From assembly GCA_022822545.1 (NCBI GenBank), contig JAJEBE010000045.1:1-64000 (forward strand): a DNA stretch of 64,000 nt, given 5' to 3'. Below, piece by piece: positions 33,313 to 42,315 of the stretch (positions are counted from its first letter, which is position 1; each line of letters opens with the position of its first letter). The DNA is from Anaerolineae bacterium. Its GTDB lineage: Bacteria > Chloroflexota > Anaerolineae > Aggregatilineales > Phototrophicaceae. The notes under the pieces were generated by a model, which was not told where the DNA came from, did no database searches, and saw nothing but the letters and a program-made list of their open reading frames with translations. Both the position numbers and the translations under genes were made by a program.

Positions 33313-33962
33313 TCATGACAAACTTGGCCAGAGGTACTGCGGGATGCTTTCCTGCAAGCCGGCCATGAATTCCTTTTGGTTGGCCTTTGGCGCAAAAGCG
33401 ACAGGCGCGCCGCCCCCAATATCAATACCGATGCGAAAGGCGCTTTCCAATGTCCTGATCTGCGCGAGCAAGGACGTGATCGTATAGGTATAGGTCTGAT
33501 GCATGCGGGCTGGAATCAGGATACGGCGGCAGGCTAACAGCGCATTGTCGGTCACTGTGGCCAAGACTAGGTGGCAATCGACAAGGATATAGTCGTAATC
33601 CTTCTCAATTTCTTCAAAGACACGCTCTAGGCGACGCTCACGGTTTCGGGCTGTGGCCAGCGCCTTTTCTGCCAAGTACATTTGGATATTGCCAGGAAGT
33701 ACATCAAAGTCATCATTCGCGAGGCTTGAATGACCGCATTGGGATCTTCTTCCAGATCGGTGATGAGAGTATAGATGCTTTCGCCGCCGTCTTCGTAGGT
33801 CGCGCTATCAAAGCCTACGGAAGTCGTGAGCGCAACTTGGCCATCCAGATCGCAGATAAGTACAGCCTTGCCCAAGGCAGCCAAGGCGCCAGCCACGTTG
33901 ATTGTAACCGGCGTCTTCCCGGCACCGCCCTTTTAATTGAAGACCGCAATCCCTATGGTCAT
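33313..33962 (-). pseudogene. parA: Broken ParA-type partition ATPase
   Basis: The start MTIGIAVFN is followed by TAA at 33935-33933, then KGGAGKTPVTINVAGALAAL: the Walker A motif with its usual Gln codon turned into a stop. The frame continues with VLICDLDGQVALTTSVGF, shifts near 33725 (NDDFDVLPGNIQMYLAEKAL is in another frame), and resumes with DYDYILVDCHLVLATVTDNA. So one nonsense and one frameshift inactivate it. The C-terminal part is ParA-like. It is plasmid-type partition machinery, evidently dead. Confidence 0.8.
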
Positions 33963-33997
33963 CCGTAGTAGCAACCCTCTCGCTCGCAACAATTACT

Positions 33998-34079
33998 TAA
34001 ATACAGCATTTTTCTAAATCGTGCATTTGATTTAATGCTGTATTTGAATGCAAATACCATTTAATTAAATCCTACATTT
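33998..34079 (+). repeat. Iteron-like repeat cluster upstream of parA
   Basis: Four related 14-base units in an AT-rich stretch: TAAATACAGCATTT (33998), TAAATCGTGCATTT (34015), an inverted copy TTAATGCTGTATTT (34032) and TAAATCCTACATTT (34066). A partial unit lies between the last two. The position suits a centromere/operator bound by a partition protein, or replication iterons. Confidence 0.6.
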
Positions 34080-34353
34080 ACTTACACAGTACATTATATC
34101 TATTATTGCATTTGAACAAATGGGCATATAGCTGAGTCGCGAAGATCGGTCTTCAGCGACCGCTTTCCCGATGGAGACCTGTGCTGGGGGTGCGCCAGAC
34201 TGATCTGCTAGGAATAACGACGCGATAAGATCTCCATCGCCAGATCGGCATGACGGAAACACAACCCGCACCGACGGTTGCTCCGCCAAGTTGGAGCGTT
34301 GTTCAATTGCGCGATCCGCGATTTCGTCGTGGGATTCATGGGCATATAAAAGC

Positions 34354-34388
34354 AAAAAGCCTCGATTCTTGGCAGAAACAGGCTTTTT
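34354..34388 (+). terminator. Terminator-like hairpin
   Basis: Perfect 9-bp stem AAAAAGCCT / AGGCTTTTT with a 17-base loop; the 3' arm ends in five T. It would act as an intrinsic terminator on either strand. No intact gene is adjacent. Confidence 0.55.
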
Positions 34389-35058
34389 CGCTGAGGACTA
34401 TCTGGAACACGTTATGGCGGGAACCGCATTGTGCTCTTAGTTGTAAAGGTACGCCATCATAGTACCGTATTGTTCGTTTTGTGCCAACCCCAAATTAGAA
34501 GAATTTGCAAATTCCTCAGATTTCCCTTTAGAAGGCTCGCAGACGGCCGCCAGACCCGCCTGGGCGAGCCCTATGCGCTATCCGTTGCTTAAGACCGCCA
34601 GGTCGTCTACGCGCGTCCTCGGTGCCCATATGGGCATTCTTGCGCGCCTGACAGCGTTTCGCTGCCCCTACGGCCAAATACGGCCGTTTCTCAGCCTGTT
34701 CAGGACCCAGCTACCTCGATCCACACATACCGTGACCAGCCCGAGAAGAAACTCACTGGCCGTGGGCCGTGCGATTGCGGTTCGCCGGAACGCGGGAAGG
34801 GCAGACAGGCTTTATTTCTTGTCCGCAAAACAAGGGAGGCGAAATCAGCGGCGCCTGACTTGCGTTACGCGAAAACGAAAGTTAAATTGTATGAGCGTTA
34901 AGTTCGAACGAGTGTCCTCTTCAGCGGTCGAAGCCATAATTTCGGCCGCGTACCTCGCCCGAGATCGTGGGGCCTCGCAACCTGCTCAGCATGATCAGGG
35001 ACATTTGTCCCACCGGCCTTTCCGAGCAGGCACCAGTCGCAGCGCCTTGCTTAAATGC

Positions 35059-35087
35059 AAACAACCGCCTCTGCCGGACGGTTGTTT
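35059..35087 (+). terminator. Terminator-like hairpin
   Basis: Perfect 9-bp stem AAACAACCG / CGGTTGTTT with an 11-base loop. Only three T end the 3' arm, so strength is uncertain. Confidence 0.45.
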
Positions 35088-35326
35088 CATAGCAGTTCGC
35101 GACCACCTAGCCGTTTTCTGCCAATTAAGCATCGGTACTCTAACATGACATCGCAAAGAGCGCAAGCTCATACGCACAAGAATCCACCTACATCCTCGCA
35201 ACAGCGGGATGAGTCATGCCCGCGAGATGAGCGTCTGACGCCTCGCGGCCCTGGCAGCAGCCCCGGTCATACTCATCAAATGCGCTATCCGGCAATCCCA
35301 AGGCTTTCTCAGGGGGTAACCGGACA

Positions 35327-35690
35327 ATGAAACGGAAACCCCAAGATCATCCACAATGGCGCGAATACCTCGCCAACCGCCACATTCTCGAATCCGTGAT
35401 CGCTGCCGGCGCCTGGGTCGAGTGGGATAAAGTCGCGAGTCAGGATGTGCTGGTATGGCGCGAGAAGCGCCGAGACGGCCGCCCAGGCGCCACAGCGCCA
35501 CACGCCGCCGCCTGCTGGAGACAGCGTCCCAGAACGGCAAAACTTCGCCCAAGGTCAGATGGCAAATCCCCGGCCAAAAATCAGATGAGCCCTTTTACTA
35601 CATCGGCGCACTGGACGACTTAAAGCGCGCGATCAAAACCGCCGGCCGAACAGTCTGCATCGTCGAAGGCGAGATAGATGAATGTTCGGT
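35327..35690 (+). pseudogene. Broken Toprim/primase-like gene fragment
   Basis: The first frame reads MKRKPQDHPQWREYLANRHI, ILESVIAAGAWVEWDKV and VLVWREKRRDGRPG. After a frameshift near 35480-35500 the next frame reads KVRWQIPGQK, DEPFYYIGALDDLKRAI and VCIVEGEIDE, the Toprim acidic motif of plasmid and phage primases. Homology is cut at about 35690, where the SDR gene ends on the other strand. It belongs with the parA fossil. Confidence 0.65.
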
Positions 35691-35709
35691 CGTCGATTGC
35701 GTCTTGTGG

Positions 35710-36444
35710 CTAAAGCAGATTGATGGCATCCCAACTGCCATCGCTGCGGGCGGCGACGCGATGCCCCGTCAGCCCGGCGGCATCTTGCCGGGCCAGAAAG
35801 AGAAATGCCGGGGTCAGCAGGGCTGGGTCCACCCAGCGTTGCTTCAGGGCTTCGGTATAATTCTGCGCTGACATCGGGGTATTGATCGGCGCGCCCGGCG
35901 TCGCGCAATTCACCGCGATATTGAATTCCTTGCCCTCCAGCGCCAGGCATTTCATCAAGCCTTCGATGCCATGCTTGCCGGGGTTGTAGGCGACCTCTTC
36001 GATGAAACCTCTATAGCCCGAGCCGGACGACAAATACACGATGCTCCCGCCGCCGGCGTCGATCATCGGCTGCCAGACCGCCTTGCTCAAGATGAAGGCC
36101 GCCTGCAAGATGATATTGATTTCCATCTGCCAATCCGCCAGGGTGATTTCTCGCATGGAGCGCGTGATCAACAGGGCGGCGTTATGCACCAAGACGCGCG
36201 GGGCGCCGAAGTGAGCCAGGGCCGCGTCGACGGCGCGCTGTGTTTCGCCGGCGTCGGAAAGGTCGACCGTGATCGGCAGGGGATCGCCGCCTGCTTGCCT
36301 GATCTCGGCCGCCAGCTCGTCAAGCAGGTCGCCGCGGATATCCAGCAGGGCGACGCGCATGCCATCAGCGGCATAAGCTTTGGAGATAGCGTAACCCAGC
36401 CCTTGGGCGGCGCCGGTGACGATCGCGGCTTGTCCTTGCAACAT
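35710..36444 (-). CDS. SDR-family NAD(P)-dependent oxidoreductase
   Basis: A 244-residue short-chain dehydrogenase. The cofactor loop is VTGAAQGLGYAISKAY (TGxxxGxG, about 10-17). The NAG-type motif is HNAA, and the catalytic Ser and Tyr-Lys are in IVYLSSGSGYRG and AYNPGKHGIEG. The acidic residue after beta-2 (LLDIRGD) suggests NAD+ preference. It is the last gene of the minus-strand importer operon, nine bases after the permease. It probably oxidises a hydroxyl of the imported compound. Confidence 0.9.
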   Translation of the reverse strand: MLQGQAAIVTGAAQGLGYAISKAYAADGMRVALLDIRGDLLDELAAEIRQAGGDPLPITVDLSDAGETQRAVDAALAHFGAPRVLVHNAALLITRSMREITLADWQMEINIILQAAFILSKAVWQPMIDAGGGSIVYLSSGSGYRGFIEEVAYNPGKHGIEGLMKCLALEGKEFNIAVNCATPGAPINTPMSAQNYTEALKQRWVDPALLTPAFLFLARQDAAGLTGHRVAARSDGSWDAINLL

Positions 36445-36453
36445 AAGCCCCTC

Positions 36454-37395
36454 CTATAAACCTTGCCCGGAGCCACGCAGCCGCGGATCGAGGAAGTCGC
36501 GCAGCCAATCGCCGAGCACGTTGATCGAGACGACGGTAAGCATGATGGCGATGCCGGGGAATACCGCCAGCCACCAGGAGCCGCTCAATAATTGATTGCG
36601 GCTGTCAGCGAGCATGGCGCCCCAGGTCGGCACGTTTTCCGGCACGCCGAGACCGAGGAAGGAGAGCGATGCTTCGGAGAGGATGACACCGGCGACGTTG
36701 AAGGAGGCGATAACGATCAGGGGAGTCAGGATGTTAGGCAGGATGGTGCGAAAAAGGATACGCCATTCGGTGGCGCCCAGGGCTTTCACGGCTTCGACGT
36801 ATTCTTTCTCGCGTTGGGCAAGGGTTTCGCCACGGGCGATGCGGGCATAGACGACCCACTGTCCCACGCCGAGCACGAAGACAAGGTTGAACAAGCCCTC
36901 GCCGAGCACTGACAAGACCATGATGGCGAAGAGGATGAAGGGGAAGGCGAGTTGAATATCGGCCAGGCGCATGATGATGTCGTCAACGCGGCCGCCAAAA
37001 TAACCGGCCAGCAGGCCAAGGATGGCGCCGGAGCCGCCGCCGATGCCGACCGCGATCAAGCCGACAGTGACGGAAACACGCGCTCCGAAGACGGCGCGGG
37101 AAAAGACATCGCGCCCGGTGGAGTCGCTGCCGAGCAGGTGTTGCAACTCGCCGTTGCGGTCGTAACTCAGCGGTGGTTTAAGCACGGAGAAGATCTCGAC
37201 GCGGTTGGGATCTTTGGGCGCGATCTGGGGGGCGAAGATGGCGCAGATCGCGATCAGAGCGAGGAAGAAGACGGCGACCAGGGGATAACGCGCCTGGATC
37301 ATGCTTTTGACGGCGCGACGAGCGGTCGAGGGCGTTTCGTAGAGTTGGTCGATTTCGAGCGTGTTAATCGGGCTGCGGCTCACGGTTGCTCCCAT
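36454..37395 (-). CDS. Opp/Dpp-type ABC transporter permease (C subunit)
   Basis: A 313-residue permease with a long cytoplasmic N-terminus, first helix near 36-58, and LLGSDSTGRDVFSRAVFGAR, a DppC hallmark. The EAA loop is VEAVKALGATEWRILFRTILP. The C-terminus reads LGDWLRDFLDPRLRGSGQGL. It overlaps the B-type permease by one base. No D/F ATPase genes accompany this importer within the operon. Confidence 0.92.
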   Translation of the reverse strand: MGATVSRSPINTLEIDQLYETPSTARRAVKSMIQARYPLVAVFFLALIAICAIFAPQIAPKDPNRVEIFSVLKPPLSYDRNGELQHLLGSDSTGRDVFSRAVFGARVSVTVGLIAVGIGGGSGAILGLLAGYFGGRVDDIIMRLADIQLAFPFILFAIMVLSVLGEGLFNLVFVLGVGQWVVYARIARGETLAQREKEYVEAVKALGATEWRILFRTILPNILTPLIVIASFNVAGVILSEASLSFLGLGVPENVPTWGAMLADSRNQLLSGSWWLAVFPGIAIMLTVVSINVLGDWLRDFLDPRLRGSGQGL

Positions 37396-38372
37396 TACTC
37401 GAGGCGGATGCGCGGATCAAGGACGCCGTAGAGGAGGTCGATGATCAGGTTGGTGAATACGAAGAGGATGGCGAGCAAAACGACGGCGGTCTGCACCAGC
37501 GGCAGATCGCGGTTGTTGATGGCGTCGAAGACCAGGCGGCCGACGCCGGGCCAGGAGAAGACGGTTTCAGTGACGATGACGCCGCTTAGCAGGAAGGCGA
37601 ATTGCAGACCGATGACAGTGACGATGGGGATGAGGGCGTTGCGGAAGGCATGGCGGACGAGGACCGTGCGTTCGGTCAAGCCTTTGCTGCGGGCGGTGAC
37701 GACGTAGTCCTGGCGCAGGACTTCGAGCACGGCGGAGCGGATCAGCCGCGAGTTGCGGGCGATGGAAAAGACCGAGACGGTGACGACGGGCATGGCGAGA
37801 TAGCGGAGGGCGTTGGGCAGGTTGGCGAAGGCTTCGGCGGTATTGCCTTCGAGCAGGGGCTTGATAAAGGGCACATGGCCCGAGACGGGCATCCAGCGCA
37901 GGGTGACGCCGAAGAAAAGAATAAACATGAGACCGAGCCAGAAGCTGGGCATGGATTGCCCAAACATGGCGGCGAGCATGAGAGTGCCATCAGTCATGGT
38001 GCCGCGTTTGGTCGCGGCGACGAAGCCGATGGGGAAAGCGACGACGGTGGAGAAGACAAAGCCGCATATCGTCAATTCGAGGGTGGCCGGCATGCGCTCC
38101 ATGACGACGCCGAAGGCGGGGACGCGATGCAGCAGGGAGTTGCCGGTATCGCCGCGCGCGAGGTTGACGAGGAAGCTGATGTATTGTTCGGGCAGGGGCC
38201 GGTCGAAGCCGAGGCGTCGCTGCGCTTCGAGCCGTTCTTCTCTGCTGGCGCGCTCGCTGATGTAGAAGAGCGTGGGATCGCCGGAGAGATGGATGGAGAT
38301 GAAGGTCAGGAATGTGACGCCGATGATGACGATGACCGTTAGCAAGAGGCGGCGGATGATGTATTTGTGCAT
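37395..38372 (-). CDS. Opp/Dpp-type ABC transporter permease (B subunit)
   Basis: About 325 residues from the ATG at 38372 (MHKYIIRRLLLTVIVIIGV). A 12-codon upstream extension exists but is made of the family 2 repeat. Landmarks are RRLGFDRPLPEQYISFLVNL, the EAA-like loop VVTARSKGLTERTVLVRHAF, and the end DLLYGVLDPRIRLE. It is separated from the binding protein gene by a miniature repeat of about 165 bases. Confidence 0.92.
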   Translation of the reverse strand: MHKYIIRRLLLTVIVIIGVTFLTFISIHLSGDPTLFYISERASREERLEAQRRLGFDRPLPEQYISFLVNLARGDTGNSLLHRVPAFGVVMERMPATLELTICGFVFSTVVAFPIGFVAATKRGTMTDGTLMLAAMFGQSMPSFWLGLMFILFFGVTLRWMPVSGHVPFIKPLLEGNTAEAFANLPNALRYLAMPVVTVSVFSIARNSRLIRSAVLEVLRQDYVVTARSKGLTERTVLVRHAFRNALIPIVTVIGLQFAFLLSGVIVTETVFSWPGVGRLVFDAINNRDLPLVQTAVVLLAILFVFTNLIIDLLYGVLDPRIRLE

Positions 38373-38384
38373 GGGAGCAGTATC

Positions 38385-38550
38385 ACCCCCCTCTAAATCT
38401 CCCCCCATTGCAATGGGGGGAGACTTCGACTGCTTGTGTTGAGCTAGGCATGTATTTCAAGTCCGCTGTGCACCGTGAGATTCATCTTTGCCAGCCAGTT
38501 TCGCCCAGCGAAGCCCCCTCTCCATTGCAATGGGGAGGGGGTTGGTGGAA
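38385..38550. repeat. Miniature palindromic element, family 2 (copy 1)
   Basis: Two palindromes, TCTCCCCCCATTGCAATGG-type at 38398-38423 and CCCCCTCTCCATTGCAATGG-type at 38514-38541, flank about 90 bases. Both share the core CCATTGCAATGG and CCCCCTC arms. Similar units occur near 43.4, 49.7 and 53.2 kb. The layout is that of a non-autonomous MITE-like element sitting inside an operon. Confidence 0.65.
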
Positions 38551-38563
38551 TGGGTAAAGAAAC

Positions 38564-40204
38564 CTACATGTCGTCCTTCAGCTTGGCGTCGTAGGCGGTG
38601 ATGAAGAAGTCCGCGCGCGACTTGTAATCCAGCCGGTTGCTGACCGCTTCCAGACGTGGGCCCGCATAGAGCATCAGCCAGGGCGGGTCGTTGTAGAACT
38701 CTTCCAGCATGGCGATTTCCAGCGCGCGCTCGGCTTCCGGATCGCCGGTTAGCGCGGGCAAAGCATCCCAGCCATCGCACCAGACATCGTTGTTCCAGTG
38801 CGTGTAATTGGTCTCGGCTTCGGCGCAGCCAGCCAGATGCCCCGGGATATCAGCCATATCGTATTGGGCGCTCCACTTGCTGCCGCCGGTGCCGCCCATG
38901 TACAAAGGACCAAGCTGGTGGAAGATCAGTTGCTCGCGGAAATCGGCCGATTCCAGGAAGACGACTTCGGTTTGTACGCCGATATCGGTGAGGAATTGCG
39001 CGATCGCCAAGCTAACATCGGAGCCGCCCGCGCCGGTGGTGCGCCGCGCTTTCAGATCGAGCGAGAAGCGCACGCCATCATCGCCGCGCGGATAGCCGGC
39101 CGCATCGAGCAATTCCTCCGCTTTCATGGGATCGTAGGGATAGGGCTCGAGGGTCGGGTGGTTGTTGGGCCGATTGACGAGACTGGTCGCGCGTTGGCAG
39201 GTGGTGAGCAGCAGATTCTCGCAGATGGCGTGGACGTCAACGGCGTATTGGAGGGCGACGCGGACATCGGTCTCCATGATGGCGTCGGCGCCCAGGCTCG
39301 GCATATCGACGCGGAAGCCGGCGTCGGGATTCAATTGGAAGCCGACGTAGATGCGGGTCGTGCCCGGATAGCTGCGCGCTTCGGCGACGCCGGAGTTGTT
39401 GATGGCGTTAAACTGCGTCGCGGGGAAGCCCTTGAGGATATCAACATTGCCGGTGATGACTTCCGCGACTGCGGTCGACGGCTCGGGGATGAAGCGCCAG
39501 ACGATTTCGTCGAAGTAGGTATTGCGCAAATCAAAGCCTTCGACGCGGTCGATGCGCATGTATTCGCCCGGCACCCATTCGCCCATGGCGTAGGGACCGC
39601 TGCCGACAACGTTCCGCGCTGCTTCTTCCATGGTCATGGCTTCGTAGGAATCTTTGCAGTGGATCATGACTTCGGAGATCAAGCCGAGGCGCATAGCGCG
39701 GTTCTGCGGCTTATTGGCGATGATGGTGACATCAAGTTCGCCATCGACGCGGGCTTCAACAAAGCCGATCGAGGAGTTCACGAAGCCGGCTGAGTTGCCG
39801 GTGAAGCCGTTGGCAGGATCGGCCATGCGGTTGAAGCTGTAGGCGGCGTCTTCGGCGGTGAGCGGCTCGCCATCGTGGCAGGTCAGACCTTCGTGCATGT
39901 GGAAGGTCCATTCGGTGCCGTCTTCGGAGACGGTGAAGCTGTGGGCGAGATAGGGATCAATCGCGCCATCGGCTTGGCCGAGCTCGTAGAGGGTACCGAA
40001 GAGGTGCCACAAGATGTAGAAATTGATGCCGCCGGTGGCGCCACCAACTTGTGACGGGTCCATGGAGCCCGGTTCGCCGCCGATAGCGACTACCATGGTA
40101 TCCTCGTCCGGGGTCGGCACGGTTTGCGCCGTGCTCATCATTGGCGAAAGGCCAAGGACCAGTATCAACAGCAGTGAAAAGATCAAGGTTGCTTTCAGTT
40201 TCAT
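38564..40204 (-). CDS. ABC transporter substrate-binding protein, family 5
   Basis: About 546 residues from the ATG at 40204 (AGGAG upstream). The signal peptide MKLKATLIFSLLLILVLG... ends MMSTAQ with no lipobox. The mature protein has GGEPGSMDPSQVGG, GLTCHDGEPLTAEDAAYSFN and VRVALQYAVDVHAICENLLL, all typical of the peptide/nickel/glutathione receptor family. It is co-directional with the aminotransferase and Ldh-type genes, so the ligand may be an amino acid derivative or opine. Confidence 0.92.
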   Translation of the reverse strand: MKLKATLIFSLLLILVLGLSPMMSTAQTVPTPDEDTMVVAIGGEPGSMDPSQVGGATGGINFYILWHLFGTLYELGQADGAIDPYLAHSFTVSEDGTEWTFHMHEGLTCHDGEPLTAEDAAYSFNRMADPANGFTGNSAGFVNSSIGFVEARVDGELDVTIIANKPQNRAMRLGLISEVMIHCKDSYEAMTMEEAARNVVGSGPYAMGEWVPGEYMRIDRVEGFDLRNTYFDEIVWRFIPEPSTAVAEVITGNVDILKGFPATQFNAINNSGVAEARSYPGTTRIYVGFQLNPDAGFRVDMPSLGADAIMETDVRVALQYAVDVHAICENLLLTTCQRATSLVNRPNNHPTLEPYPYDPMKAEELLDAAGYPRGDDGVRFSLDLKARRTTGAGGSDVSLAIAQFLTDIGVQTEVVFLESADFREQLIFHQLGPLYMGGTGGSKWSAQYDMADIPGHLAGCAEAETNYTHWNNDVWCDGWDALPALTGDPEAERALEIAMLEEFYNDPPWLMLYAGPRLEAVSNRLDYKSRADFFITAYDAKLKDDM

Positions 40205-40354
40205 TTTGTTGCTCCTGACTGTGAAATGCTTTTCTTCGGAAAAACGCGACTGTTTTCGATAGGCTATCCTTTCCGGCTCAAGGAGCCATTTCGCAGAATA
40301 TACCGCATTCATGTCGGCAATGCATTAAATCGCCGCCGGCCGCTGATACAGGCC

Positions 40355-41533
40355 TCAGATGCGATAACGCTCCAAAACAGGCAGCATCCTTTCGACAGCG
40401 GCGCTTAAGGTTTCGATGGGTTCGAGCATGGTGATGCGCACATAATCGCGCCATTGCTCGCCGAATGCTGTGCCCGGGAAGATCAAAACCCGCCCTTCTT
40501 TCAATAGCAGATAGGAAAGCTCGGCGGCGTGGATGCCGGTTGATGAGCTATCGGCCCAGACAAACAAACCGCCGCGCGGCTCGCCATAGGCGAAGCCCAT
40601 GCGGTCCAAACCCGCGAGCAAGACCGCCCGCCGCTGGATGTAAATATCGAGATATTCGCCCACGCAATCTTGCGGTCCCGTCAGCGCGGCCAGGCCCGCC
40701 CACTGCGAGACGGTGGCGACGGGCCCGGTGGTCACCTGCTTGATGCGCGCCATGGCGTCGATGACGTCGGCCGGCGCGGCCACGTAGCCGCAGCGCCAGC
40801 CGGTCATGGCGTAGGCTTTGGAGAAAGCGTCCAGCGTGATTACGCGCTCGGCCATGCCCGGCAGGGCGCCGATGCTGAAATGCCGCCAGGGCGGGTAGAC
40901 GATCTTGCCGTAGATTTCGTCAACGATGACGATGAGGTTGTGGCGGATGGCGACCTCGGCGATGGCGCGCAGGCGGTCTTCGGTGACGATGCCGGCTGTG
41001 GGGTTGCTCGGCGTGACGATGAGCAGGGCTTTCGTCGCCGGTGTGATCGCCGCTTCGACCGCTTCCGCCTCGAGGTTAAAGGCGTCATCGCGCTCGGTCG
41101 GCACCATGACCATGCGCCCGCCGGCGCGTTTAATCGCGTCATCGTAAGAGCTGTAGCGCGGGTCGGGCACGAGGATTTCATCGCCGGGGTTGATGACGGC
41201 TTGCACGGCCAGGAACAGGCCTTCTTGCCCGCCGGTCGTGACCATGACATTGTCCGCTTCCAGGGCCAAACCGTTGACGGCGCGCATGTGCTCGGCGATG
41301 GCTTGGCGGAGGGAGGGCATGCCTTTGACATGAGTCGCGCCGGTCAAGCCGTCGCGCATGGCTCGGTTGGCGGCTTCGATGATATGCGGGGGCGTCGGCA
41401 GGTCGGGATCGCCGCGGCCGAGGGTGATGATATCTTCCATTTCGCGGGCCATCTCCATGAGGGCGTAGCGCAACTGGGTGCCATCGGCGGCGACGGCGCG
41501 AACCGCTTGGGGGATATTGGGATTGTCAATCAT
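40355..41533 (-). CDS. Class I/II PLP-dependent aminotransferase
   Basis: About 392 residues from the ATG at 41533, which overlaps the stop of the upstream PLP-like gene (a longer frame to 41776 is its shadow). Fold-type I marks are ITLGRGDPDLPTPPHIIEAA, VMVTTGGQEGLFLAVQA, VTPSNPTAGIV, IVIVDEIYGKIVY and TLDAFSKAYAMTGWRCGYVA, where the Lys of FSK binds PLP and Arg follows. It resembles aspartate/aromatic aminotransferases. It probably partners with the lysine-less protein encoded just before it. Confidence 0.9.
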   Translation of the reverse strand: MIDNPNIPQAVRAVAADGTQLRYALMEMAREMEDIITLGRGDPDLPTPPHIIEAANRAMRDGLTGATHVKGMPSLRQAIAEHMRAVNGLALEADNVMVTTGGQEGLFLAVQAVINPGDEILVPDPRYSSYDDAIKRAGGRMVMVPTERDDAFNLEAEAVEAAITPATKALLIVTPSNPTAGIVTEDRLRAIAEVAIRHNLIVIVDEIYGKIVYPPWRHFSIGALPGMAERVITLDAFSKAYAMTGWRCGYVAAPADVIDAMARIKQVTTGPVATVSQWAGLAALTGPQDCVGEYLDIYIQRRAVLLAGLDRMGFAYGEPRGGLFVWADSSSTGIHAAELSYLLLKEGRVLIFPGTAFGEQWRDYVRITMLEPIETLSAAVERMLPVLERYRI

Positions 41534-42249
41534 GCGTCGCCTGACCTCGCCAGCTCTAAGCCGGCCCACTGAGAGACTGCCGTCGTGCAGATGGTGATGG
41601 CTTGCTTGCCGGCTCGCAGGCGGAGAGCCGCTTCGGAGCCCGCCATCCAGCCCAGCCGCCAGCCCGCCATCCTTCCCGACAGGGAATTGATGGTGACCAC
41701 CCGCTTCGCCAGCGCTTCGTTCTGCGCCGGATGGAAGTCGTCCAGCGCCGCGAAGCTGAGGTCCCAGACGATCCACCAGTCCGTCTCTTCCGCCTGTTTG
41801 AGCAGCTCGAGCAGGGTTTCGCGATAGACAGCGGGTGTGATATAGAGCAGCGTGACATCATCTTGTATCGAATCGACGACGCGCGCGCCAAGAAGCTGCA
41901 GCGCGCCTTCTATCCGCGCGCTATCGCCTGGGCAGAGCACGGCGCTGCCTGGCGCCGCCAGCAGGGTCATCGCGACGTAACGGGCTTCGGTGGAGCCGCA
42001 GGTGATCGTCACCTCGCTGGGGTCGACGGTCACTCCCCAGCGATCAAGCAGGCGAGCGGCGACCCAGGCGCGAAACTCGGGGATGCCGGGCCGATCGGTG
42101 TAATGGGTTTCGCCGCGGGCGAGGGCGTCTTCCGCGGCCGCGATCACGCGAGGCGGCAGCGGCGGATTTTCCATCGTCGGCGGAGCAAGCGCCGGCAGGG
42201 CGGCGACGCGTTCGGCAAGCGGGCGGACGAGAGATTTCGGGGCGGTCAT
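41530..42249 (-). CDS. Short aminotransferase-like protein lacking the PLP lysine
   Basis: A 239-residue protein that follows the aminotransferase fold through the large domain: HYTDRPGIPEFRAWVAARLL, EVTITCGSTEARYVAMTLLA, DWWIVWDLSFAALDDFHP. It ends just after the segment that should carry the PLP lysine. That segment reads NSLSGRMAGWRLGWMAG, against FSKAYAMTGWRCGY in the next gene, so the lysine is gone. The C-terminal small domain is also missing. A four-base overlap with the intact enzyme suggests a non-catalytic partner subunit. Confidence 0.75.
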   Translation of the reverse strand: MTAPKSLVRPLAERVAALPALAPPTMENPPLPPRVIAAAEDALARGETHYTDRPGIPEFRAWVAARLLDRWGVTVDPSEVTITCGSTEARYVAMTLLAAPGSAVLCPGDSARIEGALQLLGARVVDSIQDDVTLLYITPAVYRETLLELLKQAEETDWWIVWDLSFAALDDFHPAQNEALAKRVVTINSLSGRMAGWRLGWMAGSEAALRLRAGKQAITICTTAVSQWAGLELARSGDA

Positions 42250-42270
42250 TGAGATGGGTTTCTCCTTGCC

Positions 42271-42291
42271 GGGCGACTCACCGAGCCGCCC
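42271..42291. repeat. REP-like hairpin, family 1
   Basis: GGGCGACTC-ACC-GAGCCGCCC followed by CTACAG: 9-bp stem with one mismatch and 3-base loop, in the 66-base gap between the Ldh-type and PLP-like genes. Confidence 0.7.
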
Positions 42292-42315
42292 CTACAGATT
42301 TGTTGAGGGCAGTCC

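Larger units (their letters stand above)
34080..35326. other. Gene-free stretch of the plasmid fossil
   Basis: About 1.2 kb with no supported gene. A 191-codon open frame at 34573-35148 is Arg/Ser/Thr-rich and has no family resemblance. Two strong hairpins lie here (listed separately). Confidence 0.45.

Noticed and set aside
33998..34079. Active replication origin
   Set aside because: Iteron-like repeats are present but no initiator (Rep) gene is visible and the par genes are broken.
34573..35148. 191-codon open frame in the plasmid fossil
   Set aside because: Composition is Arg/Ser/Thr-rich, no motif or credible ribosome site, and it overlaps a terminator-like hairpin.
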